Shown in pieces: positions 1-9,000 of a stretch of 64,000 nucleotides of DNA (positions are counted from its first letter, which is position 1; every line of letters starts with the position of its first letter). The position numbers were made by a program, and so were the translations under genes. The notes under the pieces were generated by a model. The model searched no databases. It was not told where the DNA came from and was given only the letters and a program-made list of their open reading frames with translations. Source of the DNA: CAWATZ01 sp963784995 (GTDB lineage Bacteria > Planctomycetota > Planctomycetia > Gemmatales > Gemmataceae); contig CAWATZ010000003.1 in NCBI GenBank assembly GCA_963784995.1, forward strand, positions 310,001 through 374,000. The letters are read 5' to 3'.

Positions 1-89
1 GTTCGATCCAATGTGGATTGGACACGGGCCCGGCCATTCAATGGGAAGGGTTCGGGCCAGAAGGTTCGAGGATAAGGAGTTACAGCATG
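1..89 (+). promoter_or_regulatory. 5' leader, copy 1 of a duplicated leader
   Basis: This untranslated stretch ends at the ATG at 87 and is repeated 720 bases downstream (721-809) with about 78 of 90 bases identical. It holds two possible hairpins: TCCAAT/ATTGGA around a GTGG loop (8-23), and GGCCCG/CGGGCC further on. It ends in a good ribosome binding site, AAGGAGT at 74-80, six bases before the ATG. The promoter itself may lie before the window. Whether it is a regulatory RNA leader is inference. Confidence 0.5.
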
Positions 90-632
90 ATGAAGAGTCT
101 ATCGAAGTGGGTCTGTGCGTTGGTGGCGATCGTTCTGCTGGGCGGTACGGCGGTGGCCGCAGACGCCATTGCCGCAGGCAAGATCAAATCCATCATCTCC
201 GCCAAGAAGGAGTTTGTGCTGACCGATGCCGCCGGCAAGAACTGGACGTTCAACCTCGGCGCCAACGTCGTCATCAACCGCGGCGGTAAGGATAGCAAGA
301 ACGATCTGATTGTCGGCGACCAGGTGAACGTGATGTACGACAAGGGCCTGTTGACGTGGACGGCTGAGTACATCCTGGTCCAGGAGGGCGACACCAAGAA
401 CTGTGAGCTGATGTGCGGCACCGTCAAGAGCTACGACGTTGGCAAGAAGCAGCTCTCCTTCACCGACGCGAACGCCAAGGACTTCGTTTTCGACATGGGC
501 GCGGCCAAGGTGTGTCTGAACAAGGAAGCGAGCAAGGTGGAAAACATCAAGATCGGCGACCACGCCCTTGGCATCGTGGACAAGGTGGGGGACAAAACGA
601 CCCTGAAGTCCCTGATGGTCCACCGGAAGTAA
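87..632 (+). CDS. Secreted protein with two DUF5666-like beta domains
   Basis: A 181-residue protein with a clear Sec signal peptide (basic MMKSLSKW, then a hydrophobic run, ending near AVAADA), so it is probably periplasmic or extracellular. The mature part is two tandem copies of a beta-rich module of about 75 residues, each running 'G.(I/V)KS...K.(F/L).(L/F)TDA..K...F..G' and ending in a 'GD' turn, as in DUF5666-like small barrel proteins. Two cysteines near the middle (NCELMC) could pair. The start at 87 is chosen because AAGGAGT lies six bases upstream and the signal peptide begins there; an in-frame upstream start at 18 would add residues encoded by the conserved leader. A strong hairpin follows the stop. 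The exact function is unknown. Confidence 0.75.
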   Translation: MMKSLSKWVCALVAIVLLGGTAVAADAIAAGKIKSIISAKKEFVLTDAAGKNWTFNLGANVVINRGGKDSKNDLIVGDQVNVMYDKGLLTWTAEYILVQEGDTKNCELMCGTVKSYDVGKKQLSFTDANAKDFVFDMGAAKVCLNKEASKVENIKIGDHALGIVDKVGDKTTLKSLMVHRK

Positions 633-656
633 CCGACTGATCAGGAGACCAGCAGA

Positions 657-688
657 AGCAACGGAGGGCCCTGGGGCCCTCCGTTGCT
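657..688 (+). terminator. Strong 15-bp hairpin after the secreted protein gene
   Basis: A perfect 15-bp inverted repeat (657-671 with 674-688) starts 24 bases after the stop at 632. It is not followed by a T-run, so it may be an mRNA-stabilising or factor-dependent end rather than a classical intrinsic terminator. Confidence 0.55.
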
Positions 689-720
689 GACAATGGAAAC
701 CCCAGGCGTTTGTTCAGGAG

Positions 721-809
721 CTTCGATCCAATGTGGATCGGACACAGGCCCGGTCCTTCCCGGTGAAGTGTACGGGCCAGAAGATTCGAGGATAAGGAGT
801 TACAGCATG
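721..809 (+). promoter_or_regulatory. 5' leader, copy 2 of the duplicated leader
   Basis: This matches 1-89 at an exact offset of 720, including the ribosome binding site region and the first codons (MKSLS). The GGCCCG/CGGGCC pairing is kept; the first hairpin loses one pair (ATTGGA became ATCGGA). It sits in front of the small ORF and the ABC exporter/glucan synthase genes, so an upstream expression signal seems to have been copied in front of that operon (inference). Confidence 0.5.
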
Positions 810-1055
810 AAGAGTCTCTCGCAACGGATCAGTGCGCTGGTCCATCGCTCCCTGCGCCATCAGCTTTCCACGGCAGACCTGGCGCCAGCCTCGCTGGAGC
901 CTGAAGAGGTTTTGGTTGCCGACGCGCGCGGTGGTCTGACGCCGGTCCAGATGGTCGATCAGAAGGTAATGGCCCTGTTGGGTAGCAATTATCCAGGACT
1001 CTTCTCCCAGGGCATCGGCAGAGGGGGAAACAGCCGGAGGATTCCCGGCAAGTGA
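807..1055 (+). CDS. Small ORF translationally coupled to the exporter gene
   Basis: This encodes an 82-residue product starting MKSLSQRISALVHRS. Its first codons resemble the start of the secreted protein at 87, but the hydrophobic signal core is lost and replaced by a polar sequence; the tail is Gly/Arg-rich. It has the same AAGGAG ribosome binding site as copy 1. The stop codon overlaps the GTG start of the ABC exporter (GTGA at 1052-1055), which implies coupled translation. I recognise no family. It may be a leader ORF whose main role is to load ribosomes on the exporter message, or a small partner or substrate protein. The product is hypothetical; the coupling geometry is directly visible. 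Confidence 0.5.
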   Translation: MKSLSQRISALVHRSLRHQLSTADLAPASLEPEEVLVADARGGLTPVQMVDQKVMALLGSNYPGLFSQGIGRGGNSRRIPGK

Positions 1056-2998
1056 ACGATGCCTCGAGCGCTGGGAACGTGCTCGCACTCACTCCAACCC
1101 CGGGTATCGCCGCGGAAGTGGGCACGATGCTGCGCCGCGCCGGGCAGGTGTGGCGCATCGTGCCCCAGAAACATAAGTGGGCCCTGGGCGGCGCGGCCGT
1201 CGTCATGGCCTTCACCAGCGTCTGTAACACGGCCCTCCCTTTGTTCCTGGGTCTGCTGGTCGATGGCGTCCAGCGCGGCACCCTGCAAGGGGCGACCCGC
1301 ACGACGCTCTTCGACATGGCAGCCTGGTATCTGGGCCTGATTGGAGTTGCTTATCTGCTGCGGGAATTACTCGGTGTGGTACGCCGCTACCTGGTGACGA
1401 ACGCCTGCACGTGCATCAACCGGGACATGAGCCTCCAGCTGATGGGACACCTGATGACACTTCCTCTGGCCACCCTGGCGCAGGAGAAAGTAGGGACTCT
1501 GCATGGCAAGATCGTGCGCAGTGTAGACGGGCTGGTGCGTTTCCTGCGGCTCAACTTCATGGAATTCATCCCCGCTCTCTTTACGGGTCTGTTCGCCCTG
1601 ATCATGACGATGGTCAAGCTGCCGCTGATGGGCCTGGTCATGGTCGGCGTGATCCCGATGGCGATCTATCTCACAATCCGCCAACTGATGTCGCAGAAGG
1701 GGATTCGTCTGCAATTGATGCGCAGCTGTGAGGACATCGACGGTGCCGTCGTGGAGCAACTGAGCGGAATCGAATACGTGCGGGCGGCCAACACCAAGCA
1801 CCTGGAAATGGATCGCCTGGCCAGGGCGACCGAGAAACGCCGGGCCATGGAAGTGCGGCATCATTTTCAGATGTCCCTCTTCGGCGGAGCCAAGGCGCTC
1901 AACGAGGGCCTGTTTCACATCGTGCTCCTCGCCTTCGCCATTTACCTGGCCATCGTTGGCCGGATCACGTTCGGCGACGTGCTGACCTTCTCTCTGCTGT
2001 TCCTCAACGTCCTGACGCCCCTGGGCGAAGTGCATCGGGTCCTGGACGAGGGCCACGAGAGCAGCCTCCAGGTCGGCGACCTGCTGCAAATGCTCGCGGA
2101 GCCTGTGGACCCGTCCTTTGCCGCCACGTCTGCTCGCGTCCAGCCGCTGCCGGCCAACGAACCCGCCATCGTGGTGGAAAACCTGTACGTCGAATACCAC
2201 GATCCCCGGGAAAAACGGCCTCAGGCTCTGCACGGTATCTCGCTCACGATCCGGCACGGAGAGGTCATCGGCATCGCCGGCCGCTCCGGCTGTGGCAAAT
2301 CGACGTTTCTGAGGGTGTTGCTGCGGTTAATCCATCCCTGCGGCGGAAAGGTGCTGTTGGGGGCCGTGCCGCTCGAGTCAGTCTCCCGTGCCGACATCGG
2401 GCATCTCATCGGCTACGTGGGCCAGGCACCCTTTGTGTTCGCGGGGACCATCGCCGAGAACATTGCTTACGGCAACGACAACGCCTCCCCGGATGCCATT
2501 CGCCGGGCAGCCGAGATGGCGCACCTCCACGAGGAGATCCTGCTGATGCCGGGCGGTTACCAGGCCGCCGTTACCGAGCGCGGCCAGAATGTTTCCGGCG
2601 GCCAGCGGCAGCGCCTGGCCCTGGCCCGGATCCTGTTGAAGCAGCCGCAAATCCTGATCCTCGATGAAGCTACCTCGGCGCTGGACAACATCAGCGAAAG
2701 GGAGGTGCAGCGCGCCCTGGGAATGACCAACACCGACCGCACCACCATCCTGGTCGCGCATCGTCTCTCCACCTTGCGCGACGCGGACCGCATTTTCGTC
2801 TTCGACGACGGCCGGATTGTGGAAGTCGGCAGCTTCGACAACCTGGTCGGGGCCGGCGGCGTGTTTACGGAGCTGTTCCTGTCGGCCGAAAACGGCGCTT
2901 CCCCGAACGGCAGCCCAAAAGCACTGCAAGCGGGTGTTGCCGAGGCCATCGTCAAACCTGTCGAGCCAGCTGTGTTGCAGTGTTTGGCGAGTAAGTAG
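1052..2998 (+). CDS. ABC exporter (fused membrane and ATPase), NdvA-like by context
   Basis: A 648-residue half-transporter. The N-terminal half is a type-1 exporter membrane domain with about six hydrophobic segments (residues ~45-330). The C-terminal ATPase has Walker A GRSGCGKST, the signature VSGGQRQRLALAR, Walker B ILILDEATSALD, and the H-loop in VAHRLSTLRDADR. The GTG start overlaps the stop of the preceding small ORF. The next gene begins 41 bases later and encodes a cyclic beta-glucan synthase. In rhizobia, the NdvA/ChvA exporter of this architecture exports the product of NdvB/ChvB, so the same job is likely here. That substrate assignment rests on context; lipid or drug export by a related family member is the alternative. 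Confidence 0.8.
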   Translation: MNDASSAGNVLALTPTPGIAAEVGTMLRRAGQVWRIVPQKHKWALGGAAVVMAFTSVCNTALPLFLGLLVDGVQRGTLQGATRTTLFDMAAWYLGLIGVAYLLRELLGVVRRYLVTNACTCINRDMSLQLMGHLMTLPLATLAQEKVGTLHGKIVRSVDGLVRFLRLNFMEFIPALFTGLFALIMTMVKLPLMGLVMVGVIPMAIYLTIRQLMSQKGIRLQLMRSCEDIDGAVVEQLSGIEYVRAANTKHLEMDRLARATEKRRAMEVRHHFQMSLFGGAKALNEGLFHIVLLAFAIYLAIVGRITFGDVLTFSLLFLNVLTPLGEVHRVLDEGHESSLQVGDLLQMLAEPVDPSFAATSARVQPLPANEPAIVVENLYVEYHDPREKRPQALHGISLTIRHGEVIGIAGRSGCGKSTFLRVLLRLIHPCGGKVLLGAVPLESVSRADIGHLIGYVGQAPFVFAGTIAENIAYGNDNASPDAIRRAAEMAHLHEEILLMPGGYQAAVTERGQNVSGGQRQRLALARILLKQPQILILDEATSALDNISEREVQRALGMTNTDRTTILVAHRLSTLRDADRIFVFDDGRIVEVGSFDNLVGAGGVFTELFLSAENGASPNGSPKALQAGVAEAIVKPVEPAVLQCLASK

Positions 2999-3039
2999 CC
3001 GTGCCACACCTCTCCGATCCGAAACAAGGAGAACAGTAA

Positions 3040-6000
3040 ATGACGACCTCTACCGTCCCTTCCGCGCCCTCCGCGCAGGCCCTTCCCCCGGAGGATTCCC
3101 GGTCTTGCTTTATCAATCCCGCTGGCGATGACTTGATCCGCCGCGACCTGCATGGCCCCGAACATCTGGAAGCGCTGGCCCGCGAGCTGGCTGCGGCCTC
3201 GGTGCTGGCTCCCCCTGGACAACGAGGACAGCCGCTGCTCCAGCATTTCGCGCAAATGGGACAGAAACTGAAGCAGGCCCAGCGACAGATCCGCGCTGTC
3301 TTTGGCCGGCAGGAAAGTACCGCCCCCGAGACGGAATGGCTGCTCGACAACTTCCCCATTGTCGAGGAGGCACTCCGGGAGATCCGTCAGGATTTGCCCC
3401 GGGGCTATTATGCCAGGCTGCCCAAGCTGGCCGCGGGCCCGTTGGCCGGCTATCCGCGCGTTTATGCCCTGAGCCTGTCGCTGATCGCACACACCGACAG
3501 CGGCCTGGACGAGGGCCACATCCTGGGCTTTGTCCAGGCCTTCCAGAGCGTGACGCCGCTGACTATCGGCGAGCTATGGGCCGTGCCGATCATGCTGCGC
3601 CTGGCCCTGCTGGAGAACCTCCGCCGGCTGGCCCAGCACATCCTGCAGGCCTGGCAGGACCGGCAAGTCGCCGGCCAGGTGCTGGAGCGCGTCCAGCAAT
3701 ACGTGTTGCAGCACAAGATTGACTCCATCACCGAGGAGAAAGCGTGGCAGCTGTTCTCCGGCGAGCTCCCCTCGTCCGCGAGCGATCCCTTCCTGGTCCA
3801 TCTGCGTCAGCTGCTGCGCGATCATGCCGTGCTCGGCAAAGTCGGCATCGACTTCCTGGAGCAGCATCTGGCGCGGCACGGCACCGACAGCGATCAGGTG
3901 CTCCGGCGCGAAAGCCAGCGTCAGGCCGCTAACCAGGTGTGCGTGGGGAATTGTGTGACCAGTTTGCGCATCCTGTCGGCGCTGGACTGGAATGTGTTCT
4001 TTGAGAAGGTCAGCCTGGTCGATCGCGTGCTGCGCGAAGATCCGTCCGGTATCTATGCCCGGCAGGACTTTGCCACGCGCGACCGTTACCGCCAGCTGGT
4101 CGAAAAGCTGCGCGCGGCTCCAAGGCTGAGGAGCTGGACATCGCCCATCGAGCCGTCGAGCTGGCCCAGCGTCACCGGGGCAGCAATGTCCCCGAAACCC
4201 ATGTCGGCTATTATCTGCTCGGCAAGGGTCGCTCCGAGCTGGCTGCCGCCATTGCCTACCGTCCATACCTGAAAGACCGCGTTCTCGAAACCGTCCGGCA
4301 ACACCCGCACGCCGTGTATTTTGGAGCCATCGGCGCCTTGCTGACTTTGTTTCTGGCCCTCGTCCTGACCATCGCGGCCGAGCTGTCCGCAAGCATCCCA
4401 GTACTCATCCTGCTGGCGTTGGCCGCCTTGCTGCCTGCGAGCTCGCTGGCCATTGGTCTGGTGAACTATCTGGTAACTGTGCTGCTGCCGCCGCGTGTGC
4501 TGCCCAAGATGGATTTCAAGGAGGGCATTCCAGCCGAGTTTGCCACGTGTGTCGTGATACCGACCCTGCTGACGAATCCCGAAAGCGCTGCCCACCTGTT
4601 GGAGCGTCTGGAAATTCACTACCTGGCCAACGCCGATCCGCATTTGTGCTTTGCCCTGCTGACCGACTTTGGCGATGCTCCGTCCGAGCACCTGCCCACG
4701 GATCAGGCCTGTGTGCAGGCTGCCCTCGAGGGCATTCGCAAGCTGAATGGGGAATACTGCGCCGGGGGCTCTGAGCGTTTCTTTCTATTCCACCGTTGCA
4801 GGGCCTGGAACGAGCTGTCTGGCTGCTGGATGGGATGGGAGCGGAAGCGGGGCAAGCTCGTGGAGTTCAACCGTCTGTTACGCGGCCAGGCCGATAAAGG
4901 CATCACGGTCCGGAGCGGTGAATTGCCTTTTCCGATCCGCTTTGTCATCACGCTCGACACCGACACCCAGCTGCCGCGCGAGTCGGCCGTGCGGCTGGTC
5001 GGAACCCTGGCGCATCCGCTCAACCAGCCGCGTTTGGACCCTGTCCAGGGCCGGGTGGTTGAGGGCTACGGCATCCTGCAGCCGCGCGTCAACATTACCA
5101 TGCCGGCGGCCGCACGCTCGCTGTTTGCTCGGCTTTACAGTACCTCTGCCGGGATTGATCCGTACACCACCGCCGTCTCGGACGTGTACCAGGACCTCTT
5201 TGGCACCGGCAGCTTCACGGGCAAGGGCATCTACGACGTGGATGCGTTCGAGTCGGCTGTTGGCGAACGCTTTCCCGACAACACCATTCTCAGCCATGAC
5301 CTGATCGAGGGCAATTTCGCCCGCTGTGGCCTGGTCAGCGACATTCAGTTGCTCGACGATTTTCCGGCCCGGTACAACGTCTTCGCCCGGCGCGAGCATC
5401 GCTGGACCCGGGGCGACTGGCAGATCCTGCCCTGGCTGTTCGGTAGCTCCCCCGTAGCCACAGGCGGCTCGCCTGTGAGCTGTGCCCCGGAAAGCTCACA
5501 GGCGAGCCGCCTGTGGCTACGGGGAAACCCGCTGCCCTTCCTGGAACGCTGGAAAATCTTCGACAACCTGCGGCGCAGCCTGGTGCCTGCCGCCCTGCTG
5601 TTTCTGCTGCTGTTGGGCTGGACCGTGTTGCCTGGCTCGGCGTGGCTCTGGACGGGCGTGGCGCTGCTGGTGCCGGCCTGGCCGCTGGTGCTGCTCTCTG
5701 TTGACAGACTGCGTGTCCTTCTCCACGGCCGACCGGTTCTTGAGACGTTCCGCGAGTGGCAGGCTGAACTGCCCTCGACCCTGGGACAGGCACTGCTGTC
5801 CGTCGTGTTTCTCGTGGATCAGGCTCGACTGTTCGTGGATGCGGCCGTTCGCACGTTGTACCGGCTGTTCGTGTCGCGCCGGCAGCTGCTGGAATGGGAA
5901 ACCGCAGCCTCCACGGAGCTGCGGCTCGGCTACGGCATCGCCGGCTACGCCCGCATCATGTGGCCGACTCTGCTTCTGACGCTGGCCGGCGTGGGTCTGG

Positions 6001-9000
6001 TCCTGCTGGTGCGACCAGCAGCGCTTCCTGCCGCTGCTCCGCTGCTGTTGGCCTGGCTGGCTTCGCCCCTGGTCGCGTTCTGGGTGAGCCGACCCCGGCC
6101 AGCGCCCAGGACGGCCCTGGAGCCGCAAGACCGCCTGGAGTTGCGGCTGCTGGCACGCAAGATCTGGAGCTTCTTCGAGACCTTTGTGGGCGAACAGGAC
6201 CATTACCTCCCGCCCGACAATTACCAGGAAGATCCAGAAGGCAAGGTGGCGCATCGCACTTCACCGACCAACATGGGTTTGTATCTGCTCTCAAACCTCG
6301 CTGCCCTCGACTTTGGCTACCTGAGTCTGCAGAAACTGTTGGATCGTTTGGAGAAAACCTTTGACACGCTCGAAAAGCTGGAGCGTCACCATGGCCATTT
6401 TCACAACTGGTATGACACGCTCACCCTCCGCTCTCTGCAGCCGATCTACCTTTCCACCGTCGATAGCGGCAACCTGCTGGGCTGCCTGGTGACACTGAAA
6501 CAGGGTCTCTTGGAGATCCGGGAGCAAGATCTGTTGGGGGCTGTCCGCGCCGGTCTGGCTGACCCCCTGCGGCTGGCGGGGCAGGCATTGGATCGGCTGA
6601 CCCCGGCCGAGCGCCGAAGCGTCGGCGCGAAGGCTGAACGGAATCCAGGGCAGAGGAGCGCTTTCCGAGTGTTGCGAGCAGATCTGCACAACCTGGAGCA
6701 GATCCTGGGTGAGCAGCCGGCGAACCTGACCGAGTGGACCCAATTTCTAAGCCGACTGGAGGAACAGTCTACCGCTCTGCTGGGGCATGTGCGGGAGCTG
6801 ACCGCTGACCTCGGCGAAACACCAGAGTTGCTGCGCTGGGTCCAGTGCTTTGCCGACCAGGTGAGGGAGCAGCGTGCGGAACTGGCAGCGAGGGTCAGTG
6901 AAGATAATGCCAGGGCTTCTTCACCGACCACTGCCGAGCGCCGCGAACGGCTCGCGGCCCGGGCTGCGAAGCTGGCGGCGGACATGGATTTTTCGCTGCT
7001 CTACAACAAGCAGCGGCACCTGTTTGCCGTCGGCTACAACCTGACGCTGGGCCGGCTGGATAACGCCCATTATGACCTGCTGGCCTCCGAGTCGTGCCTG
7101 ACCAGCTTTCTGGTGATCGCTCGTGGCGAAGCGCCGCGGCGGCACTGGTTCCAGCTGGGCCGGCCCCTCACGCGGGTCGCCGGGCAAATCGCGCTGCTCT
7201 CCTGGGGCGGCACCATGTTCGAGTACCTCATGCCCCAGCTGCTCTTGACCGCCCTTCCGAATACTCTTCTCGAGGATAGCATCCGTGCAGCGGTGGACCG
7301 CCAGATCCAGTACGGCAGACAGCGGCACGTGCCCTGGGGCATCTCCGAGTCGGGCTACAGCACTCTCGACATCGCGCTGGACTATCAATACCAGTCGTTC
7401 GGCGTGCCGGGGCTCGGCCTCCGCAGAGGGCTCGACCAGGATCTGGTGATTGCCCCCTATGCCACCCTGCTGGCCCTGAAGGTTCGACCTCAGGCAGCAG
7501 TGCGCAACTTGCGCCGGCTGGCCGAGGAAAATGCAGTTGGACCTTATGGTTGTTATGAGGCCATCGACTACACCCCGAGCCGCCTGCCGTCCAACTGCCG
7601 CTCCGTGGTCGTGCGGAGCTACATGGCTCACCATCAGGGCATGTCGCTGGTGGTGCTGGCCAACGTGCTGCTGGATGGCCCCATGCCGCGGCGTTTTCAT
7701 GCCGAGCCGATGGTGCGCGCCACCGAGCTGCTGCTGCAAGAGCGTCTGCCTCGAACCGCACCTTTGCTGGAGATATCAGCCGGAGAAGCACCTGTCGTAA
7801 CGGCTCCTCAGGAGGCTGCCCTGCGGCTGAGCCGCTCTTTGAACACGCCGCACACGCCGCATCCCCGGACGCACTTGCTGTCCAACGGCACGTATACCGT
7901 CATGGTGACCAACGCCGGCGGCAGCTGGAGCTTCTTCCGCCCCAACGACTCCTCCACGTCGGGAATTGCACTGGACGTGACACGCTGGCGCGAAGACTGC
8001 ACCCGCGATCACTGGGGCCAGTTTTGCTACGTGAGGGACCTGCGTGGCGGGCGTTTGTGGTCGCCTGGGCATCAGCCGCTCTGTGTGCCGGCAGACACCT
8101 ATGAAGTTCTTTTCTCTCCCGACAAGGCCGAGTTCCGTCGCGTCGATGGTCTGATCGAGACGCACGTGGAAGTGACGGTCTCTCCCGAGCACAACTGTGA
8201 GGTCCGGCGTATCACGCTGAGCAACCACGACAGCCGGGCGCATGACCTGGAGCTGACCAGCTATGCCGAGCCCGTTCTGGCTCCGCACGCGGCGGACCTG
8301 GCTCATCCGGCCTTCGGCAAGCTGTTTCTGGAGACGGAGTTTCTGCCGGCGCCCAGGCGCTGCTGTGCAGACGCCGGCCGCGCTCCGCGGAAGACAAACC
8401 GCTCTGGGGCGTGCACGTACTGGTGGTAGAAGGGAAAGCCCTGGGCGACGTCCAGCATGAAACCGACCGGGCCACCTTTCTCGGCCGGGGCCGCACGCCT
8501 GCCAATCCCGCGGCCCTGGACGAGGGGGTGTCTCTCTCAGGCCAGACAGGGGCGGTGCTCGATCCGATTTTCAGCCTGCGCCAGAGGGTGCGGGTGCCGG
8601 CGGGAGGCTCGGTGAGCGTGGCCTTCACCACGGCTGTGGCCGATTCGCGCGAGGAGCGCTGAACCTGGCGGATAACTATCACGATTTCCATGGCATCACC
8701 CGTGCCTTTGAGCTGGCGTGGGCGTACAGCCAGGTCGAGCTGCAGCAGCACCACCTGACCACGGCGGACGTGCATCTGTTTCAGCGTCTGGCGTCGCACT
8801 TGATCTACACCGGTCCGTTCCTCCGGGCGACACCGGCCGTTCTGGACGCCAATCGGCAAGGGCAGTCAGCACTGTGGCGGCACGGCATCTCCGGCGACAA
8901 GCCCATTGTGCTGGTAAAGATCGAGCAAACGGAAGCGTTGCTGTTTGTGCGCCAGTTACTGCTGGCACACGCCTACTTGCGCTTGAAAGGCCTGGAAATC

